DNA of 64,000 bases, taken from Zunongwangia pacifica. GTDB taxonomy: Bacteria > Bacteroidota > Bacteroidia > Flavobacteriales > Flavobacteriaceae. The notes under the pieces were generated by a model, which had not been told where the DNA came from, did not search any database, and was given only the letters and a program-made list of their open reading frames with translations. This document shows, in pieces, positions 33,480-42,539 of this stretch. The translations under genes and the position numbers were made by a program. Every line of letters starts with the position of its first letter. Positions within the stretch are counted from its first letter, which is position 1. Location of the stretch: assembly GCF_023499215.1 (NCBI RefSeq), contig NZ_JAKHSK010000003.1, positions 62,001 through 126,000 of the forward strand, written 5' to 3'.

Positions 33480-34235
33480 CTAGTTTAATTTTTTAATCTT
33501 AATGTTGCGAAACCAAACCTCGTTGCCATGGTCCTGCAAAGCAATATGGCCAGACTTAGATTTCCCAAATCGTTCCCAGTCGGCAAATTTCGAGTTCTTA
33601 ACAAGCTCATCCCACCCTTCACCTTCAACGGGAAATTCAACTATTTTCACACCGTTTTGAGTTACAGATCCTTTGTTAGCTTTATGGTCTATTTTTAAAA
33701 CAACGCTATTCCATTCGCCTACTGGTTTGGTTACATTTTCTGAAGGTGCTACCATGTCGTAAAGTGCACCTGCATGGCGATTAGGGCCATTTTTGCCATC
33801 TGGATGTTTTTCATTATCCAATACCTGAATTTCAGGACCGGTTAGATAAGGTTCACCAAGATCTTTATCTTCTACTACGGCCCACATAAATCCGCTATTT
33901 CCGCCTTCAGAAATTTTCCATTCCATAGAAAGCTCAAAGTCTGTATAGGTTTCTTTGGTGATCAGGTTTTCACTTTCACTTCTTCCTTCTTTCGGAACAA
34001 AATGTAACGTACCGTTACTTAAGGTCCATTGTGTGATAGAATCACGATTATAGCCTTTCCAGTGATCATTAATATCACCTGTGGTGAGCTCTTGCCATTG
34101 GCTATTTGATGTAGGTTTAGCGGTAACCTCCATTTCTTTGTTTTCTTTGGAATTTTCTGAATTCTCAGGTTCAGAATTTTTACAGCTTATTGTTGTAATG
34201 GCAGCTGCTAATAGCATTAATCCTAATTTTTTCAT
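33480..34235 (-). CDS. DUF1080 lipoprotein (3-keto-glycoside hydrolase/lyase family)
   Basis: A 251-residue lipoprotein (lipobox TTISC, Cys18) with a DUF1080/3-keto-disaccharide hydrolase domain, a concanavalin-like beta-sandwich. Conserved stretches are WTLSNGTLHFVPKEGRS, FELSMEWKISEGGNSGFMW and the C-terminal IALQDHGNEVWFRNIKIKKL. Family members act on 3-keto-glycosides by beta-elimination or hydrolysis after oxidation of the sugar at C3. It is the last gene of a minus-strand operon with the TIM-barrel, Gfo/Idh and MFS genes. The substrate is inferred from the neighbours. Confidence 0.85.
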   Translation of the reverse strand: MKKLGLMLLAAAITTISCKNSEPENSENSKENKEMEVTAKPTSNSQWQELTTGDINDHWKGYNRDSITQWTLSNGTLHFVPKEGRSESENLITKETYTDFELSMEWKISEGGNSGFMWAVVEDKDLGEPYLTGPEIQVLDNEKHPDGKNGPNRHAGALYDMVAPSENVTKPVGEWNSVVLKIDHKANKGSVTQNGVKIVEFPVEGEGWDELVKNSKFADWERFGKSKSGHIALQDHGNEVWFRNIKIKKLN

Positions 34236-34299
34236 TTGCGGTTAGGTTAAGGTTAAAATTATAAGAGAACATAACTCTCGATTTTGTTGATTTTGAATA

Positions 34300-35355
34300 C
34301 TAACTTAATCCCAGGATTTTTTTAAGACGATCTTCATTAATTTCGGATCCTGCAAAATCGTCAAATTTTTTCTGAGTAGCTTCAATAATATGACTTTGGA
34401 TGAATGGTGCTCCTTCTTTGGCACCTTGTTCTGGTGATTTAATACAGCATTCCCATTCCATCACGGCCCATAAGTCGCAGCCATATTGGGTTAGTTTAGA
34501 GAAGATGGTTTTAAAATCTACCTGTCCGTCACCAGGATGACGGTATCGGCCAGCACGATCTATCCAATCGTTATACCCTCCAAAACTTCCTTTTTTTCCG
34601 GTAGGATTAAATTCGGCATCTTTCACATGAAACATTTTAATAAATTCATGGTAGTGATCGATATAGGTTAAATAATCTAATTGCTGTAGCACAAAATGGC
34701 TCGGGTCGTAAAGAAGATTAACTCTTTTATGATTGTTGGTTTCGGCTAGAAAACGCTCGAAAGTATCCCCATCATGAAGATCTTCACCGGGATGAATTTC
34801 ATAACAAAGATCAACTCCGTTTTCATCAAAAACATCTAAAATAGGTAACCATCGATTTGCTAATTCTTTAAACCCCAGTTCTACAAGACCATCTGGCCGT
34901 TGTGGCCATGGGTGCGCGGTATGCCATAAAAGAGATCCACTAAAGGTGCCATGTACGTCTAAGCCAAAATTTCTACTGGCTTTTGCGGCACTCTTTAATT
35001 GTTTTATGGCCCATTCTGTTCTGGCTTTAGGGTTTCCTTTATACGCATCTGGAGCAAAATTATCGAACATTGTATCGTAGGCGGGATGTACAGCAACCAA
35101 CTGCCCCTGCAAATGCGTGCAAAGCTCGGTAATTTCTAATCCGTAAGATTCAACCTTTCCTTTCAGCTCATCACAATAGGTTTTGCTTTCTCCGGCTTTC
35201 TCCAGGTCTATTAGTGCCGATTCCCAGGTTGGTATCTGTATTCCTTTGTATCCTAAATCTGCAGCCCATTTGCAAAGCCCGTCTAAGCTGTTAAATGGAG
35301 CTTTAGTGTCCATAAACTGAGCTAAATAAACTGCAGGTCCTTTTATAGTTTTCAT
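34300..35355 (-). CDS. Sugar phosphate isomerase/epimerase-like TIM-barrel protein
   Basis: A 351-residue cytoplasmic protein (no signal) of the xylose-isomerase-like TIM-barrel family. The metal-binding pattern is represented by CYEIHPGEDLHD, NLLYDPSHFVLQQLDY, MFHVKDAEF and AVMEWECC. Similar proteins in keto-glycoside pathways act as hydratases or lyases on 2-hydroxy-3-keto-glucal intermediates, while others are isomerases. It is 3 bases downstream of the Gfo/Idh gene and is followed by DUF1080. Confidence 0.87.
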   Translation of the reverse strand: MKTIKGPAVYLAQFMDTKAPFNSLDGLCKWAADLGYKGIQIPTWESALIDLEKAGESKTYCDELKGKVESYGLEITELCTHLQGQLVAVHPAYDTMFDNFAPDAYKGNPKARTEWAIKQLKSAAKASRNFGLDVHGTFSGSLLWHTAHPWPQRPDGLVELGFKELANRWLPILDVFDENGVDLCYEIHPGEDLHDGDTFERFLAETNNHKRVNLLYDPSHFVLQQLDYLTYIDHYHEFIKMFHVKDAEFNPTGKKGSFGGYNDWIDRAGRYRHPGDGQVDFKTIFSKLTQYGCDLWAVMEWECCIKSPEQGAKEGAPFIQSHIIEATQKKFDDFAGSEINEDRLKKILGLS

Positions 35356-35358
35356 TGG

Positions 35359-36513
35359 TTAATTTTTTGCAGGTTCATCGTCTATACTTGTCCAAACATT
35401 GCCATTCTTATGGCTTTCTACCGCTTTTTCGATAAAGTTCATTCCGCGTAAACCATCGATAATAGTTGGGTATTCGCCATCAAAAGCGTCTTCTCCTAAA
35501 ATTGCTTTTGCCACGCCATGATAAATATTTCCCATGGAATCAAAAATTCCTTCAGGGTGTCCTGGTGGTAGTTTTGTTCCGCTTAGAGAAAAATCACTGT
35601 TATAGGCATGTCCTGGTTTTAACACCTGTAAAGGTTTGTTTTCTTCCAGAAAATAAAGGTAATTAGGATTTTCCTGCTCCCATTTTATTCCAGCTTTGTC
35701 TCCATAGACTTTTACGGTAAAATTATTTTCTTCTCCTGTCGCGATCTGGCTAGCTCTAAGTACACCTTTTACCTGACCTTCAAGTCTTAGCAACACGGTA
35801 CCGTCGATATCCATTGCGTTATCTTCGTAAAGATAATTTAGATCTGCAAGAATGTTTTTAACTTCCATACCGGTAACATATTCAATCATATCATAGGCAT
35901 GAGTACCAATATCACCAATACAACAGCTTATTCCAGATTTTTCTGGATCTAACCTCCAAATAGTATTTCGTTGTTCTTTATCATGTATAATTGGATTGAT
36001 CCATCCCTGATAATATTGAACATCGATTTTCTGAATTTTACCAAGTTTTCCTGAAGTGATCATTTCACGCATTTGGCGTACCATTGGATAGCCTGTATAG
36101 GTGTAGGTAACAGCGAAAACTTTTCCTGCTTTATCTGAAGCTTCCTTAAGGATTTTAGCTTCTTCTAAAGTTGTGGTCATTGGTTTTTCGCAAATCACAT
36201 GAAATCCGCCTTCCAATAGTTGTTTGGCCATCGAAAAATGAAGAAAATTAGGAGTAAGTACAGATACTACTTTTATACGTTCTTCTTCCGGTAGATTATT
36301 TTCTTTTTCGATTAAATCATCAAGATTGGCATAAATATGATCGGTACCAATCCCAATTTCCTCAGCGAATCGTATACTTTCATTGATATCGGTATTAAAG
36401 ACACCTCCAACAACTTCAAACTTATCGAACATTGAAGAAGCTACGCGGTGTAAAACTCCGATTAATGAATCACCACCACCTCCAAGGATGCCCATTTTAA
36501 TTTTCTTTCCCAT
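35359..36513 (-). CDS. Gfo/Idh/MocA-family oxidoreductase
   Basis: A 384-residue NAD(P)-dependent dehydrogenase. The Rossmann motif is GILGGGGDSLIGVLHR, and the family signature VICEKPMTTTLEEA contains the catalytic-site EKP. The C-terminal domain carries ISCCIGDIGTHAYDMIEYVTG with the GDIGTH motif near the active site. It likely reduces a 3-keto sugar or oxidises its product in the cytoplasm. It lies 15 bases after the MFS gene stop. Confidence 0.9.
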   Translation of the reverse strand: MGKKIKMGILGGGGDSLIGVLHRVASSMFDKFEVVGGVFNTDINESIRFAEEIGIGTDHIYANLDDLIEKENNLPEEERIKVVSVLTPNFLHFSMAKQLLEGGFHVICEKPMTTTLEEAKILKEASDKAGKVFAVTYTYTGYPMVRQMREMITSGKLGKIQKIDVQYYQGWINPIIHDKEQRNTIWRLDPEKSGISCCIGDIGTHAYDMIEYVTGMEVKNILADLNYLYEDNAMDIDGTVLLRLEGQVKGVLRASQIATGEENNFTVKVYGDKAGIKWEQENPNYLYFLEENKPLQVLKPGHAYNSDFSLSGTKLPPGHPEGIFDSMGNIYHGVAKAILGEDAFDGEYPTIIDGLRGMNFIEKAVESHKNGNVWTSIDDEPAKN

Positions 36514-36528
36514 TTTAATTTTTAATTT

Positions 36529-37755
36529 TTATTCTGAATATTCGACTTTTTCATTTCGGAAAAAGATAGCAAAAATGATCATTACCACAAAGGCAAACCC
36601 AGCTGGTACGATCCAGATATTTGTCCAATCGTGACTGCCATCTGCATTAAGGTACATGTCACTAATTTGTCCTGCTACCCAAAAGCCTATCAACATTCCA
36701 ACACCATAAGTGGCCAGTGTGATTAATCCCTGTGCGGCACTTTTAATTTTTGGGCCCGCTTTAGAGTCGGTATAAATTTGTCCAGATACAAAGAAGAAAT
36801 CATAGCAAATACCATGTAAAGCAATACCAATGTAGAGCATAAACACTAATTCGTCTGCATTTCCATAGGCAAACAATAAATATCTTATTGTCCAGGCCAG
36901 CATTCCTGCAATAAGCGTAATTTTAAATCCATATCTTTTAAAGAAGAAAGGGATTAACAATAAAAATAGCGCTTCTGAAACCTGCCCAATAGCCATTTTT
37001 ACTGTAGGAGCCCCCATACCAACTTCGGCTAAGAATGGGTTGGCGTTTTGATAATAAAAGGCCAAGGGGATACAGATCAATATGGATGATAAAAAGAACA
37101 TGAAAAAGTTTCTGTTCTTCAATAGTCCAATAGCTTCTAATCCTAAGATATCTTTAATTGTAATTTTTTCTCCTTTTCCAGATGGAGGTGTTTTAGGTAA
37201 GCTAAAACTAAAAAGGCCTAAAAATGCTGATGCAATCGCCACCATTAAGAATGTATATTTCAGCATACCTTCGGCTCTGGCAGCTTCAGAATCCCAAGCA
37301 AACACAGTACTAATTACCACTCCAGAAATAATCCAGCCAATGGTACCAAATACCCTAATATTAGAGAATTCTTTAGATGGATCTTTCATTTGCGCAAACG
37401 AAATAGAATTTACTAAAGCTAAAGTGGGCATGTATAAGATCATGTATCCGAGGACATAAGGATAAAAACTTCCAAAGTCTACCGAGCTATACATCATATA
37501 CATAAGTACCGCGCCAATTAAGTGCAGTACGCCTAAAATTCGTTCTGCATTAAAAAACCTATCGGCAATTAACCCAATAATGAATGGAGCTATAATGGCA
37601 CCCCAAGATTGTGTAGAGAAAGCTAACGCAGTTTCAGCCCCGGTTGCCTGTAAATTGTCAGCTAAAAATGTACCTAATGTTACAAACCAACCACCCCAAA
37701 TGAAAAATTCTAAAAACATCATTAGGGATAATTGAAATCTTACCAGTGTCTTCAT
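36529..37755 (-). CDS. NupG-type MFS transporter
   Basis: A 408-residue inner-membrane protein with 12 helices of the nucleoside:H+ symporter (NupG) family. Characteristic sequences are FIWGGWFVTLGTFL in the first helix and FFVSGQIYTDSKAG in the second half. In Bacteroidota these carriers often appear in sugar-catabolic clusters, so it is likely to carry a sugar or keto-sugar rather than a nucleoside; this is inferred from the neighbours. Confidence 0.85.
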   Translation of the reverse strand: MKTLVRFQLSLMMFLEFFIWGGWFVTLGTFLADNLQATGAETALAFSTQSWGAIIAPFIIGLIADRFFNAERILGVLHLIGAVLMYMMYSSVDFGSFYPYVLGYMILYMPTLALVNSISFAQMKDPSKEFSNIRVFGTIGWIISGVVISTVFAWDSEAARAEGMLKYTFLMVAIASAFLGLFSFSLPKTPPSGKGEKITIKDILGLEAIGLLKNRNFFMFFLSSILICIPLAFYYQNANPFLAEVGMGAPTVKMAIGQVSEALFLLLIPFFFKRYGFKITLIAGMLAWTIRYLLFAYGNADELVFMLYIGIALHGICYDFFFVSGQIYTDSKAGPKIKSAAQGLITLATYGVGMLIGFWVAGQISDMYLNADGSHDWTNIWIVPAGFAFVVMIIFAIFFRNEKVEYSE

Positions 37756-37768
37756 AGTGTATTGATAT

Positions 37769-38770
37769 TTAAAGCTGCTTGGCTTCGTTTAGTAGTAGTT
37801 CTTTCGTTTTCAGGATTCCTTCTTCTGGTGTTAAACCAGTGCCTTCGTACTCAACACCAATCCAGCCAGTATAACCAGCTTCTTTTACCATTTTTAAAAT
37901 TCGGCCTATATCAAGTGTGGTTTCTTTACCATTTTCGTCGAATGCATACGTTTTTGCACTAACGGCTTTGGCATAAGGAAGCATTTCTTCGATTCCCTGA
38001 TAAGTAGGATATTCTTCAATACACTCTGTTCCCCACATTTTACCGTCTTTTCGGCGTAAACAAAAATTACCAAAATCGGGTAGGGTACCGCAATTTGGTA
38101 AATCTACTTCTTCCATAACTTCAGCAAGTAATTTACCATTACTGGATAAGCCACCGTGGTTTTCAACTAAAACATTAATTTTTTGTGTAGAAGCATATTT
38201 AGATAATTCGGTAAGGCCTTTTACTGCATTTGATTTCCATTCGGCTTCATCATTACTACCAAATAAATTGACTCTAATGGCATGGCAACCTAAAAACTTG
38301 GCGGCATCTACCCAACGCTTATGTTTTTCTACGGCATCCTCTCTTTCCTTGTCATCGATAGCGGCTAAATCGCCTTCGCCATCTACCATTATCAATACAT
38401 TTTTAACATTAAATTGCTTACTTTTTGCTTTTAATGTGTCTAAAAGTTGAGAAAAAGCAGCATCTGGATCTTCTGAATTTCGATATTTATCAAAATAAAG
38501 TTGACTTACATATTCAATACCATCAAAGCCCAATGCTTTAGCTTTTTCAGCAAAATCAAACGGATCTAATTGTCCTTCATGGATTGGTTTTTCTAATGAC
38601 CATTGTGCTAAGCTCAATTTAAAAAATGGCTCATTGCTTGTAGTAGAATCAATGGTTTCGGAGCTATTGTCTTCACTTTTAGTTTCCTTGTTTTTACAGG
38701 AAAGAAGTGATAAATTAAAGACAATTAACCCTAAAATTAAGACGTGGAATCGGGATAATTTATTCTTCAT
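37769..38770 (-). CDS. Lipoprotein TIM-barrel isomerase/epimerase-like protein
   Basis: A 333-residue TIM-barrel protein with a lipoprotein signal (LSLLSC, Cys25), so it works outside the cytoplasm. Core motifs are LVENHGGLSSNGKLL, CGTLPDFGNFC and IGVEYEGTGL, which resemble hydroxypyruvate-isomerase-like enzymes. It is the first gene of the minus-strand operon that also encodes the MFS carrier, Gfo/Idh and DUF1080. With DUF1080, also a lipoprotein, it may convert a 3-keto-glycoside in the periplasm. Substrate not shown. Confidence 0.85.
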   Translation of the reverse strand: MKNKLSRFHVLILGLIVFNLSLLSCKNKETKSEDNSSETIDSTTSNEPFFKLSLAQWSLEKPIHEGQLDPFDFAEKAKALGFDGIEYVSQLYFDKYRNSEDPDAAFSQLLDTLKAKSKQFNVKNVLIMVDGEGDLAAIDDKEREDAVEKHKRWVDAAKFLGCHAIRVNLFGSNDEAEWKSNAVKGLTELSKYASTQKINVLVENHGGLSSNGKLLAEVMEEVDLPNCGTLPDFGNFCLRRKDGKMWGTECIEEYPTYQGIEEMLPYAKAVSAKTYAFDENGKETTLDIGRILKMVKEAGYTGWIGVEYEGTGLTPEEGILKTKELLLNEAKQL

Positions 38771-38795
38771 ATAATCTGTTAATATGTTTTAAAAA

Positions 38796-38821
38796 AATGT
38801 AAGATTGATTTTTTTTACATT
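38796..38821. promoter_or_regulatory. Inverted repeat between the two sugar operons
   Basis: AATGTAA and TTACATT form a 7-bp inverted repeat with a 12-base spacer, in the intergenic region between the TIM-barrel operon (minus) and the GMC operon (plus). It is a possible shared operator. Confidence 0.3.
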
Positions 38822-38871
38822 CATAAATGTATTGTTTTTTTCAAAGATGTGAAATTATACGCAATAATTTA

Positions 38872-38879
38872 TATATTTG
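38872..38879 (+). promoter_or_regulatory. Candidate -7 element of the GMC operon
   Basis: TATATTTG is an exact TAnnTTTG match, about 40 bases before the GTG start of the GMC gene. No good TTG is seen at the right distance. Confidence 0.35.
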
Positions 38880-38919
38880 AGAAGATTCGATTATCAAATT
38901 ATTAACCAATAACATTACC

Positions 38920-40626
38920 GTGAGCAAAAGTTATTACGAAAACGATACCTATGATGCCATTGTTGTAGGAACAGGTATTAGCGGAGGATGGGCCGCGAAA
39001 GAATTATGTGAAAAGGGGTTTAAAACCCTTGTACTAGAAAGAGGTCGTATGATAGAGCATGTTAAAGACTATCCTACGATGAATGATGATCCCTGGGATT
39101 ATAAGTTTAAAGGGCAACAAACACGTGAGGAAGCTGCGCGTCAGCAAAAACAGGCACGTACCGGATATACCACTAATAAAGCCAGTGCGCATTGGTTTGT
39201 TGATGATATTGAACATCCATATAACGAAACTAAAAGGTTTGACTGGATGCGTGGATATCATGTTGGTGGACGATCAATCATGTGGGGACGCCATAGTTAT
39301 CGTTTAAGTGATCTTGATTTTGAAGCTAATAAAAAAGACGGTGTTGCAGTAGATTGGCCTATTCGTTATAAAGATATTGCACCTTGGTATGATTATGTAG
39401 AATCTTATATTGGGGTGAGTGGCCGTAAAGAAGGGCTTTCTCAATTACCAGACGGAAATTTTCTTCCACCAATGGATTTAAATTGTGTCGAAGAACATAT
39501 TAGAGAAAAAATTGCTGAAAATTTTGAAGGTCGTGTTTTAACCGCAGGCCGGGTTGCACACATCACTGGTGATAAAAAATTTGAAGGACGTTCTAATTGT
39601 CAGTTTAGAAATCGTTGTATTAGAGGATGTCCTTATGGAGGGTATTTTAGTAGTCCTTCTTCTACATTGCCTGCTGCAAGTAGGACAAATAACATGACCT
39701 TACGACCTTATTCTATTGTTAGCGAAGTATTATATGATCCAGATACCAAAGAAGCCACAGGTGTAAAAGTAATTGATACTGAAACAAAAGAAGAAATGGA
39801 GTTTAAAGCCAATGTTATCTTTCTTTGTGCTTCAGCTATTGCGTCTACGAGTATCCTTATGCAATCCAAATCGGATAGATTTCCTGAAGGTTTAGGAAAC
39901 GATAGTGGAGAGTTGGGACATAATGTAATGGATCACCATTTCTTAGTAGGAGCTTCAGGTAAATTTGATGGATTTGAAGATTCTTATTACAAAGGAAGAA
40001 AGCCTAACGGAATTTACCTTCCACGTTTTAGAAATCTAAAAGACAACGAAGGTTTAGATTTTATTAGAGGATATGGCTATCAGGGAGGTGCTAGCCGTGG
40101 AGATTGGCAGGAAGCGATTGCCGAGGTAGGATATGGTAAAGAGATGAAAGAAGCAATTGTTAAACCAGGTGGCTGGACAATGGGACTTTTAGCTTTTGGA
40201 GAATGTCTGCCTTACCATGAAAATAAAATGACTCTAGATTATGATAAGTTGGATAAGTGGGGATTACCTACCGTAACTTTTGATGCCGAGTTTAAAGAAA
40301 ATGAGCTTAAAATGCGTAAGGATATGAAGGAACAGGCTGTGGCTATGTTAGAAAAAGCAGGCTGCCGTGAAATTTCTTCTTACGATAATATTGGTGCTCC
40401 TGGTCTTGGAATCCACGAAATGGGAACTGCACGAATGGGCCATGACCCTAAAACTTCGGTTTTAAACGGGAATAATCAGGTACACACCGTGAAAAACGTA
40501 TATGTTACCGATGGTTCTTTTATGACGTCTTCTGGATGCCAAAACCCATCGTTAACTTATATGGCAATGACTGCCAGAGCAGCAGATCACGCTTCCAAAA
40601 ACTTTAAAAATTCGTCTAACGCTTAA
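38920..40626 (+). CDS. GMC-family FAD oxidoreductase (large subunit)
   Basis: A 568-residue flavoprotein of the glucose-methanol-choline family. It begins with GTG and has the FAD motif DAIVVGTGISGGWAAKEL (residues 12-29), a cysteine-rich region (CQFRNRCIRGCPYGG), and the C-terminal active-site pattern HEMGTARMG and CQNPSLTYMAMT. It pairs with the small subunit 9 bases downstream. Such two-component enzymes include gluconate 2-dehydrogenase, fructose dehydrogenase and glucoside 3-dehydrogenase. The last is favoured here by the 3-keto-glycoside-type neighbours. No cytochrome c gene is nearby. Confidence 0.9.
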   Translation: MSKSYYENDTYDAIVVGTGISGGWAAKELCEKGFKTLVLERGRMIEHVKDYPTMNDDPWDYKFKGQQTREEAARQQKQARTGYTTNKASAHWFVDDIEHPYNETKRFDWMRGYHVGGRSIMWGRHSYRLSDLDFEANKKDGVAVDWPIRYKDIAPWYDYVESYIGVSGRKEGLSQLPDGNFLPPMDLNCVEEHIREKIAENFEGRVLTAGRVAHITGDKKFEGRSNCQFRNRCIRGCPYGGYFSSPSSTLPAASRTNNMTLRPYSIVSEVLYDPDTKEATGVKVIDTETKEEMEFKANVIFLCASAIASTSILMQSKSDRFPEGLGNDSGELGHNVMDHHFLVGASGKFDGFEDSYYKGRKPNGIYLPRFRNLKDNEGLDFIRGYGYQGGASRGDWQEAIAEVGYGKEMKEAIVKPGGWTMGLLAFGECLPYHENKMTLDYDKLDKWGLPTVTFDAEFKENELKMRKDMKEQAVAMLEKAGCREISSYDNIGAPGLGIHEMGTARMGHDPKTSVLNGNNQVHTVKNVYVTDGSFMTSSGCQNPSLTYMAMTARAADHASKNFKNSSNA

Positions 40627-40635
40627 ACCAGAATC

Positions 40636-41295
40636 ATGAATAGAAGACAGGCCTTAAGAAATATAGGATTAGGAGCTGGAGTGATGGTCGTTGGGCCAAG
40701 TACTTTAAGTTTATTACAAAGTTGTAAGAACGAACCTACTTACAATTGGCAGCCTACCTATTTAACCGCATCTAATGGTTTTATCCTGAAAGAAGTTTTA
40801 GATATTATTCTGCCTAAAACAGATACTGCGGGAGCAAGTGATTTAAATATAGCTGAATTTATCGATTCTTATATGGCTGAAGTAGCTCCAGAATCTCAGC
40901 AAAAAGAGTTTAAGAAATCAGCTGATGCTTTTGCAGGTGCTTTCGAAAAGGAATTTGATAAAGACCCGGGTAACGGCACCCCTGAGGAATTTGATAAAAT
41001 CATCGCAAAATATTTAAAAGCTACTCCAGAAGAAATAGAAAGCTTTAGACCAAAAAGAACTACCGAAACCCAGGATCCACAAGACCAATCTCCTGAAGAA
41101 GAGATAGAAGAAGAAATGAACCACGACTCTGGTGCTCTTGCCTACTTAGAAACAGTAAGGGATTTGGGAATCTGGGCTTGGAAAACAAGTGAACAAATTG
41201 GTGAAAATGTACTTTGGTACGATCCAATTCCGGGAGAGTACATTCCTTGTGGTCCAGTAGAAGAACTGGGCGGAGGCAAAGCAATGTCACTTTAA
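40636..41295 (+). CDS. GMC partner, gluconate 2-dehydrogenase subunit 3-like, Tat-exported
   Basis: A 219-residue small subunit of GMC dehydrogenases (gluconate 2-dehydrogenase subunit 3 family). It begins MNRRQALRNIGLGAGVMVVG, a twin-arginine signal, followed by a possible lipobox LLQSC (Cys30). Such small subunits carry the folded large subunit through the Tat pathway. The middle of the protein is acidic (RTTETQDPQDQSPEEEIEEE), which may be a disordered insert. Confidence 0.87.
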   Translation: MNRRQALRNIGLGAGVMVVGPSTLSLLQSCKNEPTYNWQPTYLTASNGFILKEVLDIILPKTDTAGASDLNIAEFIDSYMAEVAPESQQKEFKKSADAFAGAFEKEFDKDPGNGTPEEFDKIIAKYLKATPEEIESFRPKRTTETQDPQDQSPEEEIEEEMNHDSGALAYLETVRDLGIWAWKTSEQIGENVLWYDPIPGEYIPCGPVEELGGGKAMSL

Positions 41296-41638
41296 ACGTT
41301 TTAAAATAGAATACTTTAATTTTGAAATTGAAGTATTTTGTATTAGATTAATTTGGATTCATCTAAATTACTAATTATCCGAAAAGAGCTGTCTTTTTAA
41401 AAGGGACAGCTTTTTTATTTTAAGCGATTATATTATCCACTATTCTTAATAAAGAACCGGTATTTTCGCTATTTTGTTTTGATAGCTAGTCTAGATAAAG
41501 CGCCATCTTGTCGTTCGTTATTGTAAGACGGAAGAAGTATATTCGAAAAGAATTATTTTAAAATGATATTTTTGAGAGGTAAAGATTTGATGGAATAGCA
41601 GTCTGGTTTAATTATTTTAGCAAGAATTCTACCGATTA
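41296..41638. other. Gene-free interval between converging loci
   Basis: Apart from the terminator at 41387 and a weaker AT-rich stem at 41310-41337, I see no gene or other feature. Confidence 0.6.
41387..41416 (+). terminator. Terminator of the GMC operon
   Basis: AGCTGTC and GACAGCT form a 7-bp stem, extended by flanking A and T runs, followed by TTTTT. A second, AT-rich stem at 41310-41337 precedes it. Confidence 0.7.
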
Positions 41639-42535
41639 TTAGTCTTTAATTAAGGTGTAAATGTCGGTTGTCCACTCAATAGAAGTTCCACCCATTTCAG
41701 GGTTGTTATTAAAGACCTCAAGAATCTGATCGCTAATTTTTAAATGATTTGCTTTGGCATAATCCTGCAATTTATACCAGGCAAAGTGGGTAAACAAGTA
41801 GTTGCCGTTATAAACAACATGCATGGCATTAAAAGAGGGTAATGTTTTTAATTTTATTTTGTCGGTTTCAGATAATCCTTCTTTTTTAATGATCGGAAAA
41901 CAAAAATCGAATTTAATTTCGTTAGTTTCTTTATCCCAGCTTTTTACCAAAACTCTGGGTTTTGCAGGCATTTCAAGATCGTATTTTAAAATATAGTCTG
42001 ATAAATAACCAATATTGGTCATCATCAGCATTGCTTTTTGTTGAAGCTGTCCTTTCAAACTCATGCATGCACAATCTGTTTTAGGGGCTTTTGTTTCGCC
42101 TTTAATAGCAATTTTATAATTGCTTTTGTCTTCTTCTAGTGATTTTCTAATTATTTCAAGCTCTTTTTTAAGGCTATCCTGCTCTTTGTTTTTACCGGTT
42201 AATAAAGATAACCGACTGGAAACTAAACTTTCTGGATGTCTAACGATAGCTTTTACTTTATTTACAGAATCGTTGATCTGACTAATATTCCAATCGATCA
42301 CTAAGGATTTATCTTTAAAATTAAGTTGGTGTTTTACCTCTTCATCAAAGTTTTCCTCTAAAATTTCAGCGTTGCTAAAACTTTCATACGGCCAGTATTC
42401 AATTCTTTCATAGATAATTCCACTTGGAGTATTTGTGGTAAAGGCGATACTATAATCGTATGGCTTCACCGCAAAATACCATATAGCAGTACCAATAATA
42501 CCAACCATTAGAAAGCCTAGTAGAACTTTTCTCAT
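41639..42535 (-). CDS. Membrane-anchored GyrI-like effector-binding domain protein
   Basis: A 298-residue protein with one N-terminal membrane anchor (about 4-20). The middle part (25-110) resembles an SRPBCC/START-like domain, then a coiled-coil segment (about 118-140). A C-terminal GyrI-like/AraC effector-binding domain follows (about 180-298), recognised by FNAMHVVYNGNYLFTHFAWY and IEWTTDIYTLI. Such domains bind small ligands; no catalytic function is known. It is the last gene of the SusC/SusD-VCBS-haloperoxidase cluster, 4 bases after the haloperoxidase-like gene. Confidence 0.75.
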   Translation of the reverse strand: MRKVLLGFLMVGIIGTAIWYFAVKPYDYSIAFTTNTPSGIIYERIEYWPYESFSNAEILEENFDEEVKHQLNFKDKSLVIDWNISQINDSVNKVKAIVRHPESLVSSRLSLLTGKNKEQDSLKKELEIIRKSLEEDKSNYKIAIKGETKAPKTDCACMSLKGQLQQKAMLMMTNIGYLSDYILKYDLEMPAKPRVLVKSWDKETNEIKFDFCFPIIKKEGLSETDKIKLKTLPSFNAMHVVYNGNYLFTHFAWYKLQDYAKANHLKISDQILEVFNNNPEMGGTSIEWTTDIYTLIKD

Positions 42536-42539
42536 CAGA

